From: Limnanthes douglasii subsp. nivea
Lineage: Eukaryota > Streptophyta > Magnoliopsida > Brassicales > Limnanthaceae
DNA: 64,000 bases
Reading direction: 5' to 3'
Assembly (NCBI GenBank): GCA_036936605.1
Contig: JAUPFV010000001.1
Coordinates: 120,288,771 to 120,352,770, forward strand
Positions within the stretch are counted from its first letter, which is position 1. Each line of letters begins with the position of its first letter. This document shows positions 32,089-43,104 of the stretch, one piece after another. The position numbers and the translations under genes were made by a program. The notes beneath the pieces were generated by a model, which made no database searches, was not told where the DNA came from, and saw nothing but the letters and a program-made list of their open reading frames with translations.

Positions 32089-32548
32089 ACCTCGTCGTTC
32101 ATTGCGATGTATTATTTCTCTCAGGTTCTTCGTTACCTCTTTCTTTAATTCCCAGGTAAAACTCTTCCTCTCGAATTCAAGATCTTGCATGTGAAGAAGT
32201 TAATTCTGATTGGTAAATTAATTATTGTGCATCCAATTCATTATCGTTTTGTCTCTATAGTTTTCGATTTCCATCTTAAATTGTTCGGTTTCGTTACTGC
32301 AATTATTCGGAGTAATCGTATAGGTTTCGTCTATGAATATATCCTTACTAGAGTTTCCATATATACTATTGGGCATATACCATAACTAGACTAGGTAAAC
32401 ATCAATCTCTTGAAGCAAGAAATGATCAAAGTACTTGGGTTTTGAAGTTCGTACTTTGTATCGGCCAGTAAAGTCGTTGATTTGTTAGTCATTAGTTTGA
32501 TTAGATGAATAATGACTTTTTCAGTGTTTTTGGAAAAGGCAGGATATA

Positions 32549-34122
32549 ATGCAGAGAGGAAGAGGAAGTAATCAAGATCCTTTCCAGAGGGGTGACCCAT
32601 TTAGTATTTTTCAAGGGTTTGGAGTGCATAGGAGCAGTTTATTTGGAGGAAGGGATCCATTTGATGATCCTTTTTTCACTCGTCCGTTCAATTCAGGTTC
32701 AGGTAGTTTGGGTGATGGAGTAAATGGGGTATTGATTGAAGAATTAGATTCTGATCATGAAGATGGAAGTGATAATGTTAGGATTGATAGAAGCAACTTA
32801 CCACTGGTGCAGCATCCGGATGATAACGATGAAGTTGATGGTAAAGCAATGTCACCTTGGTAGGAGTTAATTGTCTGTTAAAATGAAATTGTGATTTACT
32901 TTTGTTTGTGTAATAGAGAGAAGGAATCAGAATGTGAATCAAACGATTTATCATAATAAAGTGGGAATGCCTCAGTCGCGGTCGCAATCGCAATCCCAAT
33001 CCCAATCCCGCTCAGTAAGTTTTCAAACTAGTAGAGTTACTTACGGTGGCGTTGACGGAACGTATTACACTTCGACGAGTAACAAAAGGACCGGCAGTGA
33101 TGGAGTAAGTGATTGTGTTTCAATATTGTGGGATCACCTTCAGTAATGTTCTTGTTCTGATGTTGTAGTCTTATGCAGGTGGTGCTTGAGGAAAGCAGAG
33201 AAGCTGATAAGACTACAGGTCAGGCAACACATAAGATCTCCAGAGGCATAAACGGCAAGGTGATTATTTGATCTATTGTTGTCGGGATATAAAATAATTG
33301 TCATGTTCTTTGTAGGATTCTTCATAGATCTTGGATATTTGGTTGCTTTTGTAGGGTCATTCTGTTATCAGGAAACTCGACTCGGGTGGAAAAGTAGATA
33401 CAAAGCAGACATTACACAATCTGAATGAAGGTGTTCTCCTGTTATGCATGATTTGATAGTTTTAGTAATTGGTTAATTTTCAGACAAGATACTAAATGAC
33501 GCATTTATTTTGTAGATGAGCTTATGGACTTTGAGCAAGAATGGAAAGGTTCCAATTCTGCCGATCATTTACCTGGCTGGGCTGATGGATTCAATATGCA
33601 TGGTAAGCCTTGCTTTACCTCTTCATTAATGTGGTTCTTTGTCCGCTATAAAGATCTGTTATGGTTGGTGCGTGGTCCTATATCTTCTCATATACATGTT
33701 CTGATGACAATCACCATTAGTTGCAGTCAGTATTCTAGAAAAAGTTTGAGAAGGCAATGTGATTAATTCGATTAATGGACGTTTTAGATCCGCCTCTCAC
33801 CTATTTACTGGATTTGGTGTAGTATGTACACCTGCTTAGGTATATTGCTGTAGAATATCGTGGGATCGTATTTGGTATTATTGGGATCGTATTTGGTATT
33901 ATTATTCTTCACAGAAAACATGAGACACTTGCTGATCATTTCTTGTATGTTACTTCTGATTGCAATGAAGGCTCTACACATGAAGAGCGGGAAGGCTCTG
34001 AAGGCTGGATGCTTCCCTCCCTCCAACAGACTGGAGGTGCTGCAAGAAGAGCATACAGTGAACCCAATACCAATCCGAATGGGGGTGGGTCAAAGAAGGT
34101 AGTTCGAATTAACATCGACTAG
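32549..34122 (+). CDS. Myeloid leukemia factor-like (Mlf1IP domain) protein, six coding exons
   Basis: Exons 32549-32840, 32917-33104, 33179-33259, 33355-33430, 33516-33602 and 33971-34122 join to 876 bases, 291 codons, all with GT-AG borders. The N-terminus MQRGRGSNQDPFQRGDPF and GGRDPFDDPFFTRPF is the plant MLF signature. Then come an acidic stretch (IEELDSDHEDG), a Q/S repeat (SRSQSQSQSQSRS), and the conserved core: VTYGGVDGTYYTSTSNKR, VVLEESREADKTTGQATHKI, GHSVIRKLDSGGKVDTKQTL, HNLNEDELMDFEQEWKG, HLPGWADGF. The C-terminus KKVVRINID matches the usual plant ending. Animal MLF proteins act with chaperones and in nuclear transport; the plant role is poorly known. No lesion is seen. The last acceptor (ATGAAG|GC) is weak in pyrimidines and is the least certain border. 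Confidence 0.9.
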
Positions 34123-35001
34123 TTCTAAGAATGGTAAAAGTAGCTACGATTAGATTGTGAACCTTTTTCTTTATTGAGGTTTTGTGAGTTTAGGTCTGGT
34201 GTATAAGATCATCATTGAACGCAAATGGAAATCCATAAATGATATCATTGTCCTTCCTTGTAGTAGGGTTCATTTGTCCATCATCTTGAACTAATATTGT
34301 ATATAAATAACAGAGTTAGTTCTTTTCTGGTTCTCTTATTTATTTCTCATTAGTCCCAGCAGCATATGGGGAAGATTGTGTGATACTATGGGTGTAGTCG
34401 CAGTTTATAATCAGTACTTATGTGAGTTTGTTAATGAATGATTTTTGTGAATTTTATGTCCGTTTTCTGGGGTTTTAAAAAATGTTTTTTCAAACTTTAT
34501 AAAGACGAATAAACAACTGATAAGATACGGCTTCTTTCCGAAGAAAGCTTTAAGATTTAGTCTTTATCAAAGAAAAGAGTCTTCTGTTAGTTTTTAATCT
34601 TCATTTGAGTCGTATTCTAAAGGATTCGACAAGGAGAATTTGTAACAAAACAGAGAAGTCTTTGACTAACCAATTCTAAAGAAACAGAAAAGAAAAATTC
34701 TAGTGGGAGATTTCAACAAAATCTTAGGCTAGTATTACGAAAACCACTTTAAGAGAACCAATTTTGCAACACTCAAATGCTTAAGTGAGAGGAAATCACA
34801 TTTCTGTTCAATATTTAATATTTAGTAAAAGATAAAAAAAACTATTTGACTCTTTAGATAAAAGAAATCTATTTGAATTTTTTGAATTGACCGTGGTGTG
34901 AAAATTTACAAAACATAAACTTATAATCAGCAAGTTTAAAAAGTTTTGCAAACTTTGAACCGATGAAAAAATTAATACAATAGTGTTGATCTAAGACGTA
35001 T
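34123..35001. other. 3' untranslated region of the MLF-like gene, then intergenic DNA
   Basis: Up to about 34330 the sequence looks like a 3' UTR (AT-rich, with GTATATAAATAACAGAG near 34297 as a possible polyadenylation region). From about 34450 to 35001 there is only AT-rich sequence without a recognisable gene. Confidence 0.5.
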
Positions 35002-35010
35002 TAAATTCTA
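35002..35010. repeat. Left target-site duplication of the MULE (TAAATTCTA)
   Basis: Nine bases repeated exactly at 46812-46820. Nine base pairs is the standard duplication length for Mutator-like elements. Confidence 0.93.
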
Positions 35011-35135
35011 GGGAAATTGCACTTAAAGTACCCATTCAACTATTCTATTGTCACTTACTACCCAAGGTTTGATCAATTGTTACTTAATATCCAACTCAAC
35101 TATTTTATTGCCACTTAAAATTTAATATTATTTTA
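35011..35135 (+). repeat. Left terminal inverted repeat region of the MULE
   Basis: About 125 bp, diverged from the right end. It contains an internal near-repeat: CATTCAACTATTCTATTGTCACTTA at about 35032 resembles AACTCAACTATTTTATTGCC at about 35094. Confidence 0.8.
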
Positions 35136-35159
35136 ATATCCTAACTACCCTTAACCCAT

Positions 35160-35167
35160 TATATAAA
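35160..35167 (+). promoter_or_regulatory. Candidate TATA box for the transposase gene
   Basis: TATATAAA just inside the left inverted repeat, pointing toward the transposase. The ATG is about 930 bases away, so a long or spliced leader is implied. Confidence 0.4.
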
Positions 35168-35689
35168 CATAATTTTCTGTTTTCTTTCTATTTTTTCTAG
35201 CTTTTTGAAGATTTGAATTTGTTAGCCGCTCTAACCACCTAACCCTACGAACCACCACGAAGATCGGTTGGAATCGCATTTTACGGTGATCGGAAGCTGT
35301 TAAAGGTTTGTTTATTTATGTAGGTTGTGGTGTTAGACCTGTCTAACCACTTTTTTTCTACGTACAGGAGTTGATCGTGGTTTTTTGGAATCTGTTGGCT
35401 TACAAGTAATCGTGTTGTTTGCTTTTCAGGTAATTACCTACCGATTTCGAAGTTATTCATTGGTTTTCTCTGTTGGAATAAGTTATATTCTACTGTTTTT
35501 AGACACCATTGCCTGATTTCGAGCTTTTCTCTGTTTTTTTGCATATAGTGATCTGTTATTGTTTGTTTAATATTGTTCGTTATATACTTATGTCCTTGTT
35601 TTCTGATGTTATATACTATTTTTGTAGTGCTTTAGTTTTTTATTTCATGTGTAGATTAAGAGTTTTAGTTGTCCAGGTCTTACACTAAA

Positions 35690-36026
35690 GATGCGAATTG
35701 TTTGGTGTATTCGATAAGAAAGATGCTAATTGTATGATTAATTCGCATGGTGACATGCGAATCACATGAACGAAGTTTACATACGTTTCGCATGTTAGGA
35801 TGCGAACTATGTGAAACTATAGAGTAGTGTGTGTTCAAACAAATACCAGGACTTTAGAGAATTTTTTACACAGTTCGCATGTTATGATGCAAACTATTTA
35901 TAACTTTTTAGAGTATTGTACATCGAAACAAATATCATGACTTTTTTTACACACAAATATCAGGACAAGATGCGAATTACTCGATGTATGTATAACACAA
36001 TTCGTACGTTAGGTTGCAAATTGTTT
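35690..36026. repeat. Motif cluster (TGCGAA/TTCGCA) upstream of the transposase
   Basis: Seven exact copies (for example ATGCGAATTG at 35691, facing pair TTCGCAT..ATGCGAA at about 35742-35762 and 35787-35807) plus decayed copies such as TGCAAAC. Words related to ATATCAGGAC lie between them. Confidence 0.8.
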
Positions 36027-36099
36027 GATGCAGTAGTAAATAATTTGCACATAGTTTTTGTGACTAATAACTAATAACTGGTTCTGTCCACGGTAAGAG

Positions 36100-38648
36100 A
36101 TGTCCAAATCACGAGTTTGTATTTTTAAATATGGTCACCAAACCACAATTGTGCCTTTCGCGGAGTTTGAAAGCTTTCAAAGTATCCAAGAGTATGTGGA
36201 GAGCACATAGGAGGATCTTGCCACAAGTGACTACCTAATTACCTACTCCTGTGGGGATCACAATAATTGTTTTTTTAATAACCAGAATGATTTTGTTGGG
36301 TTGGTGTTATATCTTGATTTGGAGCGTTTAAAACGGGTTAGTTTTCTCATAGAACAACACGTCTTCGATAAGGGTTTTGGTAATAAAAGTTATGTTGATA
36401 AGAGCTCTGGTGGTAAGGATTGTGGTGTAAAGCGTAAAGAGCGTAGCTTGATTTTGGGAGAACCATCTCCCAATCAACTAGTTAGCGGGGAGAGTAGTAA
36501 CAGTTTAGTTAATTCTGATCAGAGAAAAAAACAACTTGTTACTGCTGGTTGGGCTGATGCTATTACAGGAGTGCGTCAAGCTTTTGAAGAAGGTGATGCC
36601 GGTCTGAGGTTATCTTTGTGCAAGTTTGCGTTAGAGCATGGGTTTTCTTTCAAATACCTGCACAACACAGCAAATAAGATCACTACTTATTGTGAAAATA
36701 AGTTCACAAGTGGGTGCAAATGGAGGCTTTATGCATCTATTGACTCAAGCACCAGCTTGATGACGATCAAGAATTATGCCCCGTACCATACTTGCAGTCC
36801 TGTTTTCTTCCACAAGCATAAGCATAAGCGGCACAGGCATTTGACATCAGATTTGATTGCAGAGGAAATTCAGGATTCTCTACGAACCTGCCATTCGTTG
36901 ACAGCCAAAACCATACAATCGACTGTTAAACAAGATTACGGTCTTGACATCTCTTATCGTTTGTTATGGAATGCTTTAGAGAAGGCTAGAAGGGGAGTTT
37001 TTGGAGATAGTTCAAGTTCTTTTAGTTTACTCAGCGGATACTTCAAACGCTTGAAGAGTCGAGATATTACTTCAGACTGCCAGTTGGAGTTGTCAGTTGG
37101 AAACCGATTCAAGCGCTGTTTTGTAGCATTCGGTTCGTCCCTTCGGGGTTTTCATTCATGCCGTCCAATGTTGTTTGTCGATGGAACCCACTTATATGGC
37201 AAGTACAAGGGTACATTGCTCACTGCTGTAGCAAAGAACGGAAACAACGGTTAGTTACATTTATCTAGTTAATCTGAATGATGTGTTTTGTGTGAAAATG
37301 CTGATGCAATTCGCATCAGAGGCTGCGAATTAAGCAGTGTTATGATCTTAACCTTTCGCATCCTATGCTGCGAACTAGGTATTATCTGAAACTGTACTTA
37401 CATCGCAGCTTGAATTAGGTATTATTTGAAGTTGTCACAAACAATTCGCATGCCAAGCTGCGAATTGCATGTATGAGCAATTAAAATGTCCAACATAATT
37501 CGCATGACAAGTTGCGAATTGTTTGTTCCAGGACAGCATGCGAATTGTTTACAATTTTTAACACTTTGGGTACTGTTGTAGTGTTCATTTGATCTGCCTT
37601 TTTCCAGGACTATTCCATGTTTCTGTTGGTGTAGTTAACATTGAAGATTGTGACAATTGGATGTGGTTTTTGGGGTGTTTGAAACCACATTTGCTGGATC
37701 GGCAGATCACATTTATTTCAAACCGTCATTCTGGTATCATTAATGTTGTTTCTGTCTTGTATCCAAACTGCTATCATGCGTACTGTTATTTCCATCTCAT
37801 GCAGAATCTAAAGCCAAACTGGAACATACTAACATAGACTATAAAAAAGGATGTTGAGTTTCTTCCATCGTCTTGTTTATGCTCCCAGTCGAGAGCTTTT
37901 TAAAGATATACTAACGGTTTTTCTATGTGAAGGTGGTGACAAAATGAGTGATTTTCTTGCAAATTTACCCCCTGAAAAGTATGCGCAAGCTTACGTAAAA
38001 TGGAAGCGATACGTCTCTATGGCTTCTACTGCAGCTGAATCGTTTAACAATCAGATTAAAAAATATTGCGGCCTACCTATTGTTGAGTTTATTGATTGGA
38101 TTAGAGTCTTGCTTATGACTCAAGTTTCACGGAGATATGAAGAAGGTCTCAGCTGGAGTACTAATTTGGTTCCCTAGTACGAGAAGAAGCTGAAGCAGAA
38201 TGTTGACATGTGCCGAACTTGGGTAGTAAGTAAGTCCTCTACTGCCATGTTCGAAGTCTTTTCGAATCTTGTGGCTGTTGTTAATCTGTTGGATTTCAAG
38301 TGTTCATGCGGATCATGGAAACAATAGTGTTTTCCATGTCCTCATGCTTTAGCGGCATTACAATACACCGACCAAGATCCATTGACTGTAATAGAACCCT
38401 TCTTTACGGTTAAGAATTACAGGGAAAGTTACTCTTTCAGCATACCAGCTATAACTGATTTTGGCGAAGGGTCCAGCGCTAATGATCCTTCTTTTGCTGA
38501 AGTTCTGCCTCCGAACGTTAAGAGACGCTCAGGAAGGCCTAAGAAAAAGCGAATCCCTTCTGGAGGAGAAATCTTAACCAAGCATTTGAGGTGTGGCCGA
38601 TGTTCGAAATCAGGCCATAACCGGAGGACTTGTGATGTTCCAGTTTAA
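36100..38648 (+). pseudogene. MURA-type MULE transposase, two exons, broken
   Basis: Exon 1 36100-37249, intron 37250-37607 (GT..CAG), exon 2 from 37608. N-terminal region MSKSRVCIFKYGHQTTIV is in frame with the long ORF but cut by TAG 36208-36210. Then comes a DNA-binding MuDR region (FKYLHNTANKITTYCENKF, CKWRLYA, YHTCSPVF), then the DDE core: MLFVDGTHLYGKYKGTLL (first Asp), FISNRHSGIINV, where the second catalytic Asp of the family pattern SDRH is replaced by Asn, and STAAESFNNQIK (Glu). A frameshift lies near 37838; TAG at 38175-38177 and 38325-38327. SWIM zinc finger CSCGSW..CPHALAAL at about 38308-38358. The C-terminus is basic with a knuckle CGRCSKSGHNRRTC. The protein would cut and paste the element; this copy cannot. 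Confidence 0.92.
37305..37550. repeat. Motif cluster inside the transposase intron
   Basis: Nine exact TGCGAA/TTCGCA copies within about 240 bases, mostly as facing pairs, such as TTCGCATGCCAAGCTGCGAA near 37446. Neither flanking exon contains the motif. Confidence 0.85.
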
Positions 38649-38809
38649 GGACAATCCGTGTTGTGGACAATTCTGGTTGGCCAGATCACATTTATTTGTA
38701 GTACTGTTATTGTTCTGTACAACAAACTAAACATTTTTATATTCCTGTGTTTTGTAATGCTATTATTAGAGTTACGAAATGTTAAGTGTTTTGGGTTGTA
38801 AGCATTTCA

Positions 38810-39250
38810 CATCCTGTGTTGCGAATTGTGTTCAATATGTTGGTATATTGTTGCAAACATCTATCAGGATTACATGCGATTTTTGTGTGAAATTTCACCA
38901 GGATGCGAATCGTTAGTAAAATCATATCAAACATTTATCAACATTTGAGGCTGCGAACTGTGTTGAGCTATAACGTAATGCCTTTTCATATAAATATCAG
39001 GACTCCTGGCTGCGAATTATGACCAGAACATATGATAATAATTATGCGCATACGTTTCGCATGATAGGCTGCAAATTATGGCCAAAATTATGATGCGAAT
39101 GGAGAACAATTAGAAGTCCTGATATTTGTCATATGATAAGCTGCGAAGTGTGCTTTAATAAAAATACCAGGATATTCAGTAAGGTTGAAAACAAGTAATA
39201 TATCAGGTTAACATGCGAATGATTTGCAAATTGTAATTGGATGCGAATCG
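38810..39250. repeat. Motif cluster between the transposase and the small ORF
   Basis: Nine exact copies, mostly as single sites in the TGCGAA direction on the plus strand, alternating with ATCAGGA-type words (38863, 38997, 39113, 39168). No ORF. Confidence 0.8.
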
Positions 39251-39398
39251 TGTATATGATTGAAAGTCTGTAAACAAATTGGATTACAAAAAAAAGGATT
39301 ACAATATTTTCATACACTAACAACTGTTTACACATATCACTACAAGCTACTGCTGCTAGTTAGTTGCGTTCCAAAAAAACAAAAAACAAAAACCAACT

Positions 39399-39881
39399 CT
39401 AGCAGTTGGTAGAGGATTCATCACCATCTTTTTCCTCTTTTTCCTCTTTGTGCTGATCATCTTTGTCTTTCTCCTCTTTCTCTTCCACTTTCTCTTCATC
39501 TTCAATATCTACGTCCATCATGCTTAAAAATTTTGTCCTTGATGAACCAGCTTCGTCTTCCCTCTTCCTTTTGTTGTTTCGAACCGTTGTCGTTTGAGGT
39601 TGCACCTTTTCTGGCTGAGGTGCAGCAACAAGCATTGGAACCTGTTCTGGCTGAGGTTTAGCAGCAACAAGTGGAACAACTTCCACTGGTTGAGAGTCAG
39701 CAGAGTAGTAGTCATCATACATGTCTAACCCAAAAACAGATACTGGGCTGTTTGGTGGTGCTGCTAGCATGATCAACTCATCACTCCAGTTAACGATTAA
39801 GGATGACCAGGAGTCACCCAGAGAACCGAGTGAACCAGAGTTTGAGTATGAGGTGGTGGTTGTGGTGGTGGAAAAAGACAT
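39399..39881 (-). CDS. Intact 160-residue ORF of unknown function in the MULE
   Basis: ATG 39881 to stop 39399 with no lesion. The N-terminus is Ser/Thr-rich (MSFSTTTTTTSYSNSGSLGS), then WSSLIVNWSDELIML, a proline- and glutamine-containing middle with two similar units (AAKPQPEQVP and AAPQPEKVQP), a basic cluster NNKRKRED that could be a nuclear signal, and an acidic/lysine-rich C-terminus (EDEEKVEEKEEKDKDD). I recognise no domain. A TATAAATA box lies about 85 bases upstream on the same strand. It sits between transposase and Ulp1 gene, the place of an accessory gene. Survival without a stop inside a decayed element suggests it is real, but low-complexity sequence can stay open by chance. Confidence 0.6.
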   Translation of the reverse strand: MSFSTTTTTTSYSNSGSLGSLGDSWSSLIVNWSDELIMLAAPPNSPVSVFGLDMYDDYYSADSQPVEVVPLVAAKPQPEQVPMLVAAPQPEKVQPQTTTVRNNKRKREDEAGSSRTKFLSMMDVDIEDEEKVEEKEEKDKDDQHKEEKEEKDGDESSTNC

Positions 39882-39963
39882 GACTGTTTGAATTCGAAGA
39901 GAACAAGAGGTGTTTTTAAAAAATATAGAGTTTGTTGTAAAATTAGCCTCTGGTTACTAGAGG

Positions 39964-39971
39964 TATTTATA
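39964..39971 (-). promoter_or_regulatory. TATA box of the 160-residue ORF
   Basis: Minus-strand CCCTATAAATACC, about 83-90 bases before the ATG at 39881: ordinary plant spacing for TATA, transcription start and a short leader. Confidence 0.65.
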
Positions 39972-40140
39972 GGGAAATGAGGTAATCATTACATAGCCTC
40001 CATATCCAATCAGCGTTTAATGGGTTATGTACTTGATTAGATTGTTTTTTGTGTGCTCAATGGAGAAAACGTTTACCAAGGCATAAGCCACAACCTGTTC
40101 GTATCCTTGAACTTTATATTTTGAATTTTTTATTTCTGCA

Positions 40141-40249
40141 CCAGGCTGCGAACTGTTTTAAGGTGGTATACCAGGCTGCGAACTGTTTTAAGGTGGTGTA
40201 CCAGGCTGCGAACTGTTTTAAGGTGGTATACCAGGCTGCGAACTGTTTA
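40141..40249. repeat. Tandem repeat, 30-bp unit, 3.6 copies, each with the TGCGAAC motif
   Basis: Unit CCAGGCTGCGAACTGTTTTA plus AGGTGGTRTA, starting at 40141, 40171, 40201 and 40231 with almost no variation. More single motif sites follow at about 40281, 40308, 40350 and 40381. It lies between the small ORF promoter and the end of the Ulp1 gene. Confidence 0.92.
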
Positions 40250-40867
40250 TGTAGTGATAAGTACGCATCTATCAGGTTAGGATGCGAACTATTTGCTGAT
40301 AATTTAGGCTGCGAATTATTTATTGATAAATAAGCATCTATCAGGTTAGGCTGCGAACTGTTCATACATACCAGGGATTTGCTGCGAATTATTTGGTTGG
40401 AATTATTCGAATATTAATCAACCCATATAGATCAGGTTATGATGTGAACTATAAGCTAAGGAATATTCACATTTATGGAAATGTAATTTGTTTATATATG
40501 CACAACAAACTAAAAATTACAACCGATGTATTTACAAGAAAAAGCATAGTGTTTTAAATTGAATCAGCCATATGCGATGCGGTCTTTTGTCATTTAAAAA
40601 GTAATAAAACATTTCTGCTCTGAAGGCAGTTACCATATCTGCATCGTATTTTTTCTGCACGAATCCATGCTCGATAATATCTCTTGCATATTTGCAGACA
40701 AAGATACCACAGTCCAAGGTGCCTTGCTTTTGTTGTGGGATACCTCTTTCAACTTTCACCTTCCACCCTGTAGTATATTTAGGTAGGAATCCTCTATCCA
40801 ACAGATATTTGATCTGTGTATAATAATTAGTGTTAGGAATAAGCACAAAAACAACAACAGTTGGTGC

Positions 40868-41145
40868 CATACAATTCGCACCTTAGGCTACGAATTGTAT
40901 GACAACAGTTGGTGCCATACAATTCGCACCTTAGGCTGCGAATTATATGACAACATATCCAACATGGGCATGTCACACGATTCGCGGCTTAAGCTGCGAA
41001 TTATTTGATATGCAACCCATTTTTATTTGAAATGCCCCGTTCAACATAATTCGCATCATATGCTGCGAATTGAGTTATGGATAGGCTGCGAAAAGAAATT
41101 GATTTACTCACAATTCGCAGCATATCCCGATCACAGGTCGCAGCA
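40868..41145. repeat. Motif cluster in the last intron of the Ulp1 gene
   Basis: Eight exact copies plus near copies. Two successive units each start CAATTCGCACCTTAGGCT and are separated by a copied GACAACAGTTGGTGCCATA stretch (about 40852 and 40901). Facing pairs could form hairpins. Confidence 0.8.
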
Positions 41146-42079
41146 TGCATACTTAAAATGTGTTTAAATTTAAGTGTATAGTTTGGAATATTTACCAGTA
41201 GTGCAGGTGTCCTTGTGGTGTAGTCTATGGCTTTCAGCTTAGGCAGAAGCGGATTGTAGTTTGAAATTATCCTACCGTCGATGTCAATGACGAGCAACGT
41301 CCAGTGGTTTATGGTGTCCTTCATCTCGGTGCATACTGGAACCATGATGATGTTGGCATCTTTGCGCCCCATTCTGAAAGCCATGTCCACCAAATTTTCT
41401 ACTTGCCAGCCTGCTTTCATTTGATGCTGCATCCAAGCAAGAGTATATTAAAATGAGAACATTTTCTGAAAACTTTGTTCAATTTACCTGAGCTAAACTT
41501 ACCGCGGTCATGCCCGAAATCAGTACGGCGTCATGATGCTCTCCTTTAGCTTTAGTGCATGGAACTTTGAAGTCTGCTTCTTCAAGCATCTTTCGAATCC
41601 AAGCATCGATAACCTAAGAAAGGAGTTGTAGATTTATGTTAAATATACAAGACATATTTGAAACATTGAAAATAGAATTGGTTGACAATTGGATACCCTT
41701 ATGTCCAGCTCTAGTTCTAAAGGTAGTGCCATGGCATCACTCGCTTGCACTCTGATTCCGTATGTAAACTTGGACTCTGGTAACTGCCATACCACTGGAT
41801 CAGGGGTGTCGCTCTCGTAGGCTTTAACTAACTGTATTTTGTGGTATTCTTTCACATCGATACAGTCAGTTACTTTTATTTTCTTTAGCCAGTCGTTGTA
41901 TTCTACTTTTGGCGGTTCCCGTATTGTTATAATGAACTCTTCCTCTTCCTCTGCCACTTGAGGCTGTATTTGTGTCAGTAGAGTAAAACTTGGCTCCTCT
42001 ATCTCTTTACTGGGCTCGAGCTTAGTAAATAACAACAATTAAAAGTAGATGGGTGTCAGTAATTGTAATTGCAACGACT

Positions 42080-42260
42080 CCAAACAGTTCGCATGCTGAC
42101 ATGCGAACTGTTTGGTTCCAGATGAATAAATTTCATAGTATCTATGAGGGTAGGATGCGAACTGTTCGAGGTTCCATTGAACAGTTTGCATCCTACCCTG
42201 ATATTCGTTTGTAATACCTCAATCAGTTTGCTAACACAAATCTCATGTCATGATACGAAA
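42080..42260. repeat. Motif cluster in a Ulp1 gene intron
   Basis: CAGTTCGCATGCTGACATGC followed by GAACTG makes an almost perfect 26-base inverted repeat near 42085. A further site lies at about 42157 and a decayed inverse site at about 42182. Confidence 0.75.
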
Positions 42261-43104
42261 TCATTATAAGTAGCCCTTACCGCACGGTCAGCGACAACCA
42301 ATGCCGTTGACTTGTTCGGCATAGGATCTGGATCGTGTCGGCAGAAATCATTAATGTCATCCTCCGACATGTTCTCCAAGGACCGTTGTATTATAGAATC
42401 GTAATATACATTATCAATTTCATTTAAAAATGTCTGTGAAACTTGAGTGTAAATACCATCAACAAAAGCATCAGGTAAACCTACTGTGTTATGGTGGGAC
42501 TCTGGAGCTTGCAGTTAATTTGTTATCGGGCCTATAGTTTCACGTTGGCTTAGCAATTCTGACTTTGCTGACAACACCGTTGGTCTTTGAGGTTCCACTG
42601 AAGAAGTGGTGTTGTCTTCCAAGGATGGTCCTTCCTGGCTGAGTAGTTCCGTCTTCTCATTGGGATGGACAGGTTCTGACTCTTGAGGTGCTATCTCTTG
42701 CGTTAGCTTTTCTCTCTTTGCCAAGGTTATCTGTTACTGCTGTTGTTGTTCTTGTTGTCCTTGTTTCTCTCGTTGTTGTTCTTATTGTTGTTCTTGTTTC
42801 CGGTCTTCGTGTTGAACTTGTGGCTGCTGGTGTTGTTACTGGTGGTGTTCTTCTTGTTGTTGCTGTTGGTGTTGTTGTTGCTCGTGGTGTTCTTCTTGTT
42901 CTTGCTGTTGGTGTTGTTGTTGTTGTTCTTCTTGTTGTTGTTGTTCTTCTTCTTGTTGTTGTTGTTCTTCTTGTTGTTGTTGTTGTTCTTGTTGTTTTTC
43001 TTGTTGTTGCTGCTGGTGTTGCTGTTTCTGTTGTTATTGTTGTTGTTGTTGTCTTTCGGTCTCCTGTTTCATACAAAATTCCAAAAAAAACAAAAGGGTG
43101 GAAG

